DNA from: Agromyces cerinus
GTDB lineage: Bacteria; Actinomycetota; Actinomycetes; Actinomycetales; Microbacteriaceae
Length of the DNA: 64,000 nucleotides
Direction: 5' to 3'
NCBI RefSeq assembly: GCF_016907835.1
Contig: NZ_JAFBCT010000001.1
Coordinates: forward strand, 3,286,001-3,350,000
A model generated the notes under the pieces. The model had not been told where the DNA came from. It did no database searches and saw only the letters and a list, made by a program, of their open reading frames with translations. Numbering within the stretch: position 1 is the stretch's first letter; every line of letters starts with the position of its first letter. A program made the position numbers and the translations under genes. This document shows positions 7,995-15,711 of the stretch, piece after piece.

Positions 7995-9728
7995 ATGAGC
8001 ATGCAGGCCGAAGCATCCGTTGCCGCTCCGATCGCGAAGACCTCGTGGCTCGCGCTCATCGTCGTGGTCATGACGCAGATCCAGGCCTCGTTCGCGGTGA
8101 ATGCGCTCACCGTCTCGATGGCGGGCATCACGACCGACCTCGACACCCCGGCGAGTTCGGTCGGCACGGCGATCACCGCCGGCACCTTCGCGATGGCCGC
8201 GTTCATCCTGCTCGGGGCGAAGGTCGGCTCGCGATTCGGCTCGCGCGGCGTGTTCCAGATCGCGGTCGCGATCCACGGCGTGGCCATGCTCGGCGTCGCC
8301 CTCAGCGTCTCGCCCGCAATGCTCTTCATCGCGCAGGCCTCGTCGGGTGCGGTCATCGCGCTCATCGCGCCCGCGCTCACCGTCTTCATCGCCACCAACT
8401 ATCACGGGTCGCAGCAGGGCAAGGCGATCGGCCTCCTCGCGGCGGCGATCCCCGCGGCAGGCGTGCTGGCGCTCCTCCTCGCCGGCTGGTTCGCGAACAC
8501 GATCGGCTGGCGCTGGTCGTTCGCGCTCATGGTCGGCCTCGCCGTCGTCAACCTGCTGTTGAGCTTCAAGCTCAAGCGCGTGCCGGCCCAGCCGGGCCTC
8601 TCGATCGACTGGACGGGCGCGATCCTCGCGGCCGTCGCCGTCATCCTCCTGAGCTTCGGCTTCTCGGGGCTCTCGACGTGGGGCGTGTGGCTCGCGACGA
8701 GCCAGGCGCCGTTCGACGTCCTCGGCATCTCGCCCGCACCGCTGCTCGTGATCGCCGGCCTCATCGTCGGCCAGGTGTTCTTCTCGTGGCTGCGTCGCCG
8801 CGGGCGTGAGGGCAAGCCCCGCATCTTCGACCTGCGCGTGCTCGCGACCGGCTCGGAGCGGGCGATCACCGCATGCATGGCGATCATGCTGTTCGTCGGC
8901 ACCGCCGCGAACTTCCTGATCCCGCTGTACATCCAGGTCGTGCAGGGCCGGTCGAGCATCGAGACCTCGTTCTCGATCATCCCCTACACGCTCTCGATCT
9001 TCCTCGCCTCGACATTCGTCGCCTCGCTCTACGGCCGGTTCACGCCGAAGGCGATCGCGAGCGCCGGCTTCGTCGTCGTCGCGTCGGCCCTCACGCTCCT
9101 CGCCTTCACGGTGCGCGGCGAATGGAGCCAGGGCTTCGTCGTCGCCGGGCTCATCCTGCTCGGACTCGGCCAGGGCGCGATCGTCGCCCTCGTCTTCAAC
9201 ACCCTGCTCTCCTCCGCGCCGAAGCAGCTCGCCGGCGACGTGGGCGCCTGGCGCGGGCTCGTGCACAATCTCTCGGGCAGCGTCGGCATCGCCGTCGCCA
9301 CCGCCTTCGCCGTCGGCATGCTCTCGACGCTGCTCCTGAGCGGCGCGCAGGAGCACCCCGAGATCTCCGACGAACTCATCGCTCAGGTGAACATCAACGA
9401 GGCCGACTTCCTCACGAACGAGCAGCTCGCTGCGGTGCTCGAGTCCCGGGCGACCGGTCCGCAGCTCGACGCCGCCATCGCGATCAACGCGGAGGCGCGC
9501 CTGCAGGCGCTGAAGGTGTCGCTGCTCGGCCTCGCGGCGCTCTCGCTCCTCGCGATCGTGCCGGCGACCCGCATGCCCGGACGCCGCCGCGACGAACTGC
9601 CCGAGAAGCTCGAGCCCGACGACGACGACTCGATCGACCCCGTCGAGCCCGACGACCTGGACCACATCGACGACGTGGACGAACGCGACGACCGCGACGG
9701 CCTCGACCGAAAGGAGGCGCTGGCATGA
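7995..9728 (+). CDS. MFS drug exporter, DHA2 (14-TMS) type, with acidic tail
   Basis: Proton-driven efflux pump of 577 residues. About 14 hydrophobic segments and the motif GAKVGSRFGSRGVF between segments 2 and 3 (major facilitator motif A variant) support the DHA2/EmrB-like family. A soluble loop near residues 455-500 precedes the last helix. The C-terminus is strikingly acidic (DDDDSIDPVEPDDLDHIDDV), with no membrane segment. ATG 7995 has a strong GGGGGG ribosome site 6 nt upstream, and TACGGT (7955 region) may be the -10. The stop overlaps the start of the aminopeptidase gene by 4 nt, so they are co-translated. Substrate unknown. Confidence 0.9.
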   Translation: MSMQAEASVAAPIAKTSWLALIVVVMTQIQASFAVNALTVSMAGITTDLDTPASSVGTAITAGTFAMAAFILLGAKVGSRFGSRGVFQIAVAIHGVAMLGVALSVSPAMLFIAQASSGAVIALIAPALTVFIATNYHGSQQGKAIGLLAAAIPAAGVLALLLAGWFANTIGWRWSFALMVGLAVVNLLLSFKLKRVPAQPGLSIDWTGAILAAVAVILLSFGFSGLSTWGVWLATSQAPFDVLGISPAPLLVIAGLIVGQVFFSWLRRRGREGKPRIFDLRVLATGSERAITACMAIMLFVGTAANFLIPLYIQVVQGRSSIETSFSIIPYTLSIFLASTFVASLYGRFTPKAIASAGFVVVASALTLLAFTVRGEWSQGFVVAGLILLGLGQGAIVALVFNTLLSSAPKQLAGDVGAWRGLVHNLSGSVGIAVATAFAVGMLSTLLLSGAQEHPEISDELIAQVNINEADFLTNEQLAAVLESRATGPQLDAAIAINAEARLQALKVSLLGLAALSLLAIVPATRMPGRRRDELPEKLEPDDDDSIDPVEPDDLDHIDDVDERDDRDGLDRKEALA

Positions 9729-11248
9729 CCCGCAGCGCGAACAAGCTCATCCCCGACGACTTCGACGCGGTGTCGTCGCTCGCCCACTCCCCCTCCGTCG
9801 TGCTCGACGAGGCACTGACCGACGTCGAGGTGACGGGCGTGCTCGTCACCACCCCGGTGGCCGACGCCGAGTCGATCGCCGGACTCGACCGGGCCGCCTG
9901 GGAGCTCGCCGGCTTCGAGGCGAAGCCCGGGCAGACGCTGTACGTGCCCGGCACTGAACCGGCGGTGCTCGTCGGCGGCGGGCCGGCGGCCGAACTCACC
10001 ACCAACGGGCTGCGCGACGCGACCGCGGCCCTCGTGCGCGCGGCCGCGAAGTTCTCGCGCATCGGATTCGAGATCCCGGTGCTCGGCACGCTGGAGCGGG
10101 CAACGGCGGGCCAGGCCATCGCCGAGGGCGCCGCTCTCGGCCGCTACCGCTACACGGGGCGCTCGACGAAGCCGCCCGGGGCAGCGCTCGAGCGGCTCGC
10201 GCTGCGCATCGGCGACGTGCTTCCGGCGACGACCGACGCCGTCGAGCTGGCCGCCGGCATCACCGCCGGAATCGTCACCGCGCGCGCGGCCAACGTGGCG
10301 CGCGACCTCGCCAACACGCCTCCCGGCCACCTCACCGCCACCGACCTCGCCGACATCGCCGTGTCGCTCGGCGCACGCTTCGGATTCGAGGTCGAGGTGT
10401 TCGACAAGCAGCAGCTCATCGAGCTCGGCTGCGGCGGCCTGCTCGGCGTCAACCGCGGCTCGACCGAGGAACCGCGCATGGTGAAGCTGCGCTACACGCC
10501 GGCCGGCACGCCGACCGGGCACCTCGGACTCGTCGGCAAGGGCATCATGTACGACTCGGGCGGCATCAGCCTGAAGCCCTCCGACCCGATGCACCTGCTC
10601 ATGAAGATGGACATGGGCGGCGCGGCATCCGTGCTCGGCGCCTTCACGGCGCTGCGGGCGCTGCGTGCCACCGCGACCGTGACCGGCTGGCTCATGTGCA
10701 CCGACAACATGCCGTCGGGCTCGGCCTACCAGCTCGGCGACGTGCTCACCGCCCGGAACGGCACGACCGTCGAGGTGAAGAACACCGACGCCGAGGGGCG
10801 GCTCGTGATGATGGACGCCATCGCCCTCGCGAACGAGGAGGGCGTCGACACGATCATCGACATCGCGACGCTCACGGGCGCGGCCCTCATGGCGCTCGGC
10901 ACCTCGACCGCCGCGCTCTTCGGCAACGACGAAGCGACGCTGGCCTCGGTCGAACGCGCCTCGGCGTCGACCGACGAACAGGTCTGGCGGATGCCGCTCG
11001 AGCGCCGGTATCGCAAGCAGCTCGATTCGGATGTCGCAGACCTCTCGAACCTCGGCGGCACCTTCGCCGGCGCGACGACGGCGGCGCTCTTCCTCGACCA
11101 CTTCGTGGGCACGACGCCGTGGGCGCACCTCGACATCGCGGGCACGATGCAGTCCGACGCCGACGACTCGTGGCGCTCGAAGGGCGCGACCGGCTTCGGC
11201 ACGCGCATCCTCATCGACGTGGCGCGGGGCTTCCAGCCGGCGCGCTGA
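9725..11248 (+). CDS. pepA: Leucyl aminopeptidase (peptidase family M17)
   Basis: Cytoplasmic dimetal exopeptidase that removes N-terminal residues from peptides. It has 507 residues, normal for the family. The metal and catalytic signature NTDAEGRL is at about residues 353-360. The upstream lysine/aspartate motif reads GKGIMYDSGGISLKP (about 271-285; most family members have GITFDSGG) and MKMDMGGAA follows. An N-terminal macro-like domain occupies roughly the first 170 residues. The gene starts at ATG 9725 inside the last codons of the efflux-pump gene (ATGA overlap), an operon pairing I cannot explain functionally. The symbol follows the family name. Confidence 0.93.
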   Translation: MTRSANKLIPDDFDAVSSLAHSPSVVLDEALTDVEVTGVLVTTPVADAESIAGLDRAAWELAGFEAKPGQTLYVPGTEPAVLVGGGPAAELTTNGLRDATAALVRAAAKFSRIGFEIPVLGTLERATAGQAIAEGAALGRYRYTGRSTKPPGAALERLALRIGDVLPATTDAVELAAGITAGIVTARAANVARDLANTPPGHLTATDLADIAVSLGARFGFEVEVFDKQQLIELGCGGLLGVNRGSTEEPRMVKLRYTPAGTPTGHLGLVGKGIMYDSGGISLKPSDPMHLLMKMDMGGAASVLGAFTALRALRATATVTGWLMCTDNMPSGSAYQLGDVLTARNGTTVEVKNTDAEGRLVMMDAIALANEEGVDTIIDIATLTGAALMALGTSTAALFGNDEATLASVERASASTDEQVWRMPLERRYRKQLDSDVADLSNLGGTFAGATTAALFLDHFVGTTPWAHLDIAGTMQSDADDSWRSKGATGFGTRILIDVARGFQPAR

Positions 11249-11300
11249 CACTGAGCGCCCGCCGGGTCGGCCGCAGCACTACTACCGTTACGGCGACGCG

Positions 11301-14291
11301 TCAGCGGAGCACGCCGGCGCGGTACGCCGCCTCGGTGCGGGTGGCCGCGCCGAGCTTGCGCAAGATCGCCGAGACGTGCACGCTCGCGGTCTTGCCGCTG
11401 ATGAAGAGCCGCTCGCCGATCTGGCGGTTGCTGAGCCCCTCGGCGATGAGCTCGAGCACCTGACGCTCGCGGGCGGTGAGTTCGGCGATCGCGTCGACAT
11501 CGGATGCTGCCGGGCCCGCGATGCCCGGGCCGGCACCTGCCTTGGGCCTGCCCGACCCCATGCCGCCGTCGAGCGCGAGCCCCGCCGCCGCGGCGACCTG
11601 TTCGACGCGGTCGCGCACCGCACCCACCCCGCCGCTCAGCGCGAGGTCGAAGGCGCTCTGGAGCGTGACCTTCGCCGCAGCGCGGTCGCCGCCGGCGAGT
11701 TCGGCCTCGCCCTGGCGGGTGAGGGCGTAGGGCGCGAGGTAGCCGGGGGCGGTGGGGGCGGCCGCAGCCTTCGCGGCGGCCTGCCAGGCCGCAGCGTCGG
11801 AGCCGGGCGCCCCTTCGGGGGCTTCGGCGAGTTCGGCTTCGAAGAACGCAGCCCAGAGCGGCTGCGTGGGCCAGCTGCGCATGCCGGCGAGCACCTCGCG
11901 GAGCGCCGGTTCGGCCGCCCCGATCTCGGCGGCGAGGGCATCGGGGATGCCGCCCGCCCGCTCGACGGCACCGGCACGGGCGGCTCCGACGACGCGAGCC
12001 GCGACCCAGACGAGCGGAAGGCCGTAGCCGGGCAGCGGCGCCTCGGGCTCATCGAGCACCCGCTTGGCGTCGCGCCAGGCGCCGGCGATATCGCCGGCGG
12101 CGAGCGCGACCTCGGCGGCGACCCGGCTGACGCTGAGCCGGGTCTGCTCCTCGACCTCCATGATCTCGGTCATCGTCGAGCGGACCCTGCGCAACTGCTC
12201 GGCGGCCCGCACCGGCTCGCCGAGCCAGAGGATCGACCAGATGCGCGCCCGCTGCAGGTACACCCCGAACGGCCCGGGCGGGTCGAGGGCGAGCGCGCGT
12301 TCGATCAGCGCCGCCGCGCGATCCCATTCGCCGAGTGCGAAGAGCGGGTCGACGGCGTTGGAGGCCAGGATCAGACCGGAACTGCGCTCGACGCCCTGCG
12401 CCCGCGCCTGCTCGAGCCCCTCTTCGGCGAGGCGCACCGCCTCGGCGTAGTTGCCGACGAGGAAGTGCAGGTCTGACGCGTTGACCCAGTAGCGCAGCGT
12501 CGCGGCCCCGTCGCCGTGCGCGAGTTCGCGGGCGCGTTCGAGCCCGGCGAATCCGGCCTCGACCTCGCCGCGGCTCGCCCGGCTGACGGCGGCCACGTTC
12601 GCGGCGATCGAGGCGTAGCGCGGCGACTCGACCTCGAGCGCGACCTCGAGCGCTCGTTCGGCGGTATCGACCGCTTCGTCGAGCCGGCCCTCGATCATGA
12701 ACCGGCCCGAGAGCACGATGAGCACCGTCATGCGGAGCTCGCTCGGACGCTCGCCGAGCACCTCGAGCGCCTCTTCGAGCACCGGGATCGACCCCGGCCG
12801 ACCGACGCTGGCGAGGTCTGTCGCCTTGTCGCGCAGGAATCGGGGGTACTGCGGGTCGTCGCGCGGGCACTCGGCGAGCGCGGCCTTCACGAGTGCGAGG
12901 CTCCGCTCACCCTCGCCCGCATTGCGGAGGTGCGATGCGGTGCGCCCCATCAGCTCGAGCTTCGTCATGCCCGATGCCTGCTCGGGCTCCGGCACCACGT
13001 CCCACAGGCCGATCGCCCGTTCGCCGAGCTGCGCGGCGGTGCTGTAAGCGGCGGCGGCACGCGCCTCGCGCATCGCATGGATCGTGGCGGGGAAGGCCCG
13101 CGCGGCATCGTGCGCGCCGAGCCAATGGAACGAGATCTCGGCCGCGAGACGCCGGGTGCCGGCCGCCGCCGCCGTCTCGTAGGCCTCGGCGTAGCGCGAG
13201 TGGAATCTCGCCCGCTCGCCGGGCAGCAGGTCGGCGAGGATCGCCTCGCGCACGAGGGCGTGCCGGAACGCGTAGTCGTCGCCGTCGATGGTCAGCACCC
13301 CGGCGAGCACGCTCTCGCGGGCGGCGAGGTCGAGTTCGTCGGCCGTGCCGTCGAAGACCGTCTCGAGCAGCGTGTGCGAGATGCGCACGCCGCCCACGCT
13401 GATGACTCGCAGCAGCGCCTGCGCCGGATCGCTGAGCCGCTCGTATCGCGCCAGTAGCAGCTCGCGCAGCGTGTCGGGCAACTCGCCCTCGTCTCGGCAG
13501 CCGTCGAGGCCGACGAGTTCTTCGACGAAGAACGGCACGCCGTCGCTGCGCCGGAAGACGGTGTCGATGACCGAGTCGGTGGGCGGCTCGCCGACGAGCG
13601 ACTTCGTGAGCTTGCGCACCTGGGCCCGGGAGAGCCGAGAGAGGTCGCGGCGCTCGACCCAGCGATCGCGCTCGGCCTCGGAGAGGAAGGCGCGCAGCGG
13701 ATGGCCCCTCGTGACGTCTTCGCTGCGATAGGTCAGCACCGTGAGCACCCGGCTCGAGCCGAGCGCGCGCATGAGGAACCGCAGCAGCGCGAGCGTCGCC
13801 GTGTCGACCCAGTGCAGGTCTTCGATGAGGAGCACCACCGGTCGCTCGCGCGAGACCGTCTCGAGCAGCACCGCGATGCCCTCGTGCAGCTGGCCGGTCG
13901 CGGCGCCCACGCCCGCCGGGGCCGCGACGGCAGCCGCTTCGGGGTCGGATGCCACGAGCTCGGGCAGGAGCGCCGCGAGCGCCGGGCTGCCCGGGCCGGC
14001 CGCTTCGAGCACCCGTTCGGGCCCGATGTCGGCGATGAGCGTGCGCAGTGCCGCCTTCACAGGCGCGTAGGGCGCCGCGACGCTGCCGAGGTCGACGCAC
14101 TGGCCTGCCAGGAGGCGCACGTCTGAAGGCAGCCCGAGCTGGAACTCGCGCACGAGCCGCGTCTTGCCGATGCCCGCTTCGCCGCCGATGACGACGGTGA
14201 AGGGCGCGCCTGCGCGCACCTCGTCGAGGCGCTCGTTGAGCCTCGCGAGGTCGGCGTCACGGCCGACCATGGCCGCCGCTGACGTGGTCAC
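11301..14291 (-). CDS. Large ATP-binding LuxR-family (LAL) transcriptional regulator
   Basis: STAND-type signalling regulator of 996 residues. From the N-terminus: AAA-like ATPase with Walker A GGEAGIGKT (36-44) and Walker B LLIEDLHWVD (about 150-160). A long helical region rich in Ala/Glu (about 400-900) resembles the TPR-like sensor domains of MalT. A LuxR helix-turn-helix occupies the last 65 residues (LTARERQVLELIAEGLSNRQIGERL). I use GTG 14291; CACGAT lies 7 nt upstream and could be a leaderless -10. ATG 14270 is possible. Earlier in-frame codons give only low-complexity sequence. It converges on the aminopeptidase gene; two tiny genes precede it in the same direction. Inducer and targets are unknown. 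Confidence 0.9.
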   Translation of the reverse strand: MTTSAAAMVGRDADLARLNERLDEVRAGAPFTVVIGGEAGIGKTRLVREFQLGLPSDVRLLAGQCVDLGSVAAPYAPVKAALRTLIADIGPERVLEAAGPGSPALAALLPELVASDPEAAAVAAPAGVGAATGQLHEGIAVLLETVSRERPVVLLIEDLHWVDTATLALLRFLMRALGSSRVLTVLTYRSEDVTRGHPLRAFLSEAERDRWVERRDLSRLSRAQVRKLTKSLVGEPPTDSVIDTVFRRSDGVPFFVEELVGLDGCRDEGELPDTLRELLLARYERLSDPAQALLRVISVGGVRISHTLLETVFDGTADELDLAARESVLAGVLTIDGDDYAFRHALVREAILADLLPGERARFHSRYAEAYETAAAAGTRRLAAEISFHWLGAHDAARAFPATIHAMREARAAAAYSTAAQLGERAIGLWDVVPEPEQASGMTKLELMGRTASHLRNAGEGERSLALVKAALAECPRDDPQYPRFLRDKATDLASVGRPGSIPVLEEALEVLGERPSELRMTVLIVLSGRFMIEGRLDEAVDTAERALEVALEVESPRYASIAANVAAVSRASRGEVEAGFAGLERARELAHGDGAATLRYWVNASDLHFLVGNYAEAVRLAEEGLEQARAQGVERSSGLILASNAVDPLFALGEWDRAAALIERALALDPPGPFGVYLQRARIWSILWLGEPVRAAEQLRRVRSTMTEIMEVEEQTRLSVSRVAAEVALAAGDIAGAWRDAKRVLDEPEAPLPGYGLPLVWVAARVVGAARAGAVERAGGIPDALAAEIGAAEPALREVLAGMRSWPTQPLWAAFFEAELAEAPEGAPGSDAAAWQAAAKAAAAPTAPGYLAPYALTRQGEAELAGGDRAAAKVTLQSAFDLALSGGVGAVRDRVEQVAAAAGLALDGGMGSGRPKAGAGPGIAGPAASDVDAIAELTARERQVLELIAEGLSNRQIGERLFISGKTASVHVSAILRKLGAATRTEAAYRAGVLR

Positions 14292-14419
14292 GATCTCATC
14301 GTGCCACGTCCTTCCGACAGCGGCAGCCGCCGCGGCATCCGTGATCGCGCTCGGCGGAATCTCCGATGCGGTCGCGTGCCCGTTCGTCGACGCCGTCGCC
14401 TGCGCGATCGCCGTCGGGA

Positions 14420-14602
14420 TCACCGCAGGGCGAGGCGCGGCGCGCGGTGCAGGTGACCTCGGCGACGAGCCGGTTCCGGCGACGCCCCCGCGTCGCCGGA
14501 ACCCGCCTCGTCGACCGCCCGCTGCATTCCGAGCTCGCGCTCGGCGCGGTGCACGTCGGTCTGGTGCGCGTGCAGTGCCATGAAATCCGCAGAGAACTGC
14601 AT
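14420..14602 (-). CDS. Small hypothetical protein (60 aa) upstream of the LAL regulator
   Basis: I do not recognise this product. It begins MQFSADFMALHAHQTDVHRA and continues with an Arg/Glu/Ala-rich, presumably soluble, helical sequence. The case for a real gene is the start: a near-perfect AGGAGGGG ribosome site sits 3-4 nt before ATG 14602. The 3' half of the frame contains a perfect 14-bp hairpin (14472-14503), and its codons there (GSGDAGASPEPARRR) look constrained by the stem. The gene ends 128 bp before the regulator start, in the same direction. It may be a leader peptide or a small independent protein. Confidence 0.5.
   Translation of the reverse strand: MQFSADFMALHAHQTDVHRAERELGMQRAVDEAGSGDAGASPEPARRRGHLHRAPRLALR
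14472..14503 (-). promoter_or_regulatory. Perfect 14-bp hairpin between small ORF and LAL regulator
   Basis: GGTTCCGGCGACGC (14472-14485) and GCGTCGCCGGAACC (14490-14503) are exact complements around a CCCC loop. This is one of the most stable simple hairpins in the window. It lies inside the 60-residue reading frame and about 180 nt upstream of the regulator start, with no following T tract. It could be an attenuator or terminator-like element acting with the small frame, or an mRNA processing or stabilising stem. Function is inferred. Confidence 0.5.
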
Positions 14603-14781
14603 GATCCCCTCCTGGGTCGTTCCGATCGTTCGACCGGATGCCTCCAGCGTGCGCTCTGAGGCACCTGAGGCTCATCGGGCGATCGCCCTATTTCCTGCGT
14701 CGGCACCTCAGATCCGCCTGAGGAGGCCGCTCACGCACGAACGGTCGGCCGAGCAGTCGGCCGGCCGCTCGCTCTCGGCGC

Positions 14782-14898
14782 TCAGCCGAGGATCGTCGGC
14801 GTGCGGCGGTAGCCGTCGCGACCGAACTGCACGAGTGCGGCGGAGATCGCCACGACGGCGACCATCGCGAGCACGGCGAGGAACAGTATCGAGAACAT
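14782..14898 (-). CDS. Single-span membrane microprotein (38 aa)
   Basis: A short frame: MFSILFLAVLAMVAVVAISA, then ALVQFGRDGYRRTPTILG and stop. Residues 2-23 form one hydrophobic helix followed by a positively charged C-terminus, so it probably inserts with its N-terminus outside or as a simple anchor. A very strong ribosome site (GGAGGGAGG) lies 5-6 nt before ATG 14898, which is the main evidence that it is translated. It precedes the 60-residue gene and the LAL regulator in the same direction, with 179 bp between it and the former. Function unknown. Confidence 0.6.
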   Translation of the reverse strand: MFSILFLAVLAMVAVVAISAALVQFGRDGYRRTPTILG

Positions 14899-14941
14899 GG
14901 CGCACCTCCCTCCTGCACATCTCCATGGATCTGACGAAACC

Positions 14942-15634
14942 TCAGTGAAGCCTGCCGCGGCGAGCGGCCGCCGTCGTCAGGGCGACCACCGAATCGGGTG
15001 TCGGGGTACCCGCCGGGGTCAGCACCGAGGGCTCCGGCGCGCCCCAGGCACGGGCGAGCGGCACGACGCCCGCCCAGACGGCGTGGTCCTCGCCGTCGTC
15101 GACCGCCTCCGACGCGCCGGCGGCCCTCGTCTTCATGACGACGTCGTCGAGGCGGAGTCGCAGCACCCGGGTCGCGGCGATCTCCTTGCGGGTCATCGCC
15201 CGCACCTCGTCGGCGCGGCCCGGCATGAGCCGCGCCGCGAGCGCGAGGAGCGCAGCATCCGCCGCCTCGCCCTCGACGGGCTCGAGCACGCCGTACGCGA
15301 CCGCGCTGCGGTAGTTCATCGAGCTGTCGAAGAGGGAGCGGGCGAAGACGAGTCCGTCGAGCGCGGTCACCGCGAACGCGACGGTCTGGCCTTCGGATGC
15401 CGCGCGCAACGCGAATCCGCCGCCGGTCGAGCCGTGCACGAACACGTACTCGCCGTCGCGGGCGTAGCCCATCGGCACGACGATCGGCATGCCCTCGACC
15501 GCGACGGCGAGGTGGCCGACCAGCTCGGTGTCGAGCAGCTCGAAGAGCGCGTCGCGGTCGGTCGTCTGGCGTTCGGACATGCGGCGGATGCGGCGAGGTG
15601 CCGAGGTCTGGGATGCGGTGTCGATCGTGGTCAC
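14942..15634 (-). CDS. Pyridoxamine 5'-phosphate oxidase-like FMN split-barrel protein
   Basis: Predicted flavin-binding protein of 230 residues with a split-barrel domain near residues 20-150: DALFELLDTELVGHLAVAVEGMPIVVPMGYARDG and FALRAASEGQTVAFAVTALD. A C-terminal stretch is typical of the MocR-linked subgroup (ATRVLRLRLDDVVMKTRAAG). I use GTG 15634, with GACACT 7 nt upstream (leaderless). ATG 15580 (MSERQTT) would remove 18 residues. It is divergent from a MocR regulator with a repeat-rich region between them, so it is the likely regulatory target. Whether it acts on a B6 vitamer or another flavin substrate is not decided by sequence. Confidence 0.8.
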   Translation of the reverse strand: MTTIDTASQTSAPRRIRRMSERQTTDRDALFELLDTELVGHLAVAVEGMPIVVPMGYARDGEYVFVHGSTGGGFALRAASEGQTVAFAVTALDGLVFARSLFDSSMNYRSAVAYGVLEPVEGEAADAALLALAARLMPGRADEVRAMTRKEIAATRVLRLRLDDVVMKTRAAGASEAVDDGEDHAVWAGVVPLARAWGAPEPSVLTPAGTPTPDSVVALTTAAARRGRLH

Positions 15635-15651
15635 CCTTCGAGTGTCGGCGC

Positions 15652-15701
15652 TACACTGGTCGCGTTCGCAGTCCAGTTCTCGCAATTGAGACCAGTCCAG
15701 T
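15652..15701. promoter_or_regulatory. MocR-type operator and promoter in the divergent region
   Basis: TACACT (15652-15657) is a probable -10 for the rightward MocR gene. Around it are a direct repeat CAGTCCAGT at 15669-15677 and 15693-15701 (24 bp apart) and an inverted pair ACTGGTC (15655-15661) / GACCAGT (15690-15696). Direct repeats spaced by about two helical turns are characteristic of PdxR/MocR binding sites. The site would control both the regulator and the divergent FMN-protein gene. Confidence 0.6.
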
Positions 15702-15711
15702 GGGGAGCGCC

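Noticed and set aside
11249..11300. A terminator between the convergent aminopeptidase and LAL genes.
   Set aside because: No inverted repeat longer than about 5 bp is visible in these 52 bp.
14291..14675. An N-terminal extension of the LAL regulator to an upstream ATG.
   Set aside because: The extension translates to Arg/Ala/Gly-rich sequence with no similarity to the family, overlaps the small-ORF region in another frame, and the conserved protein begins just before Walker A.
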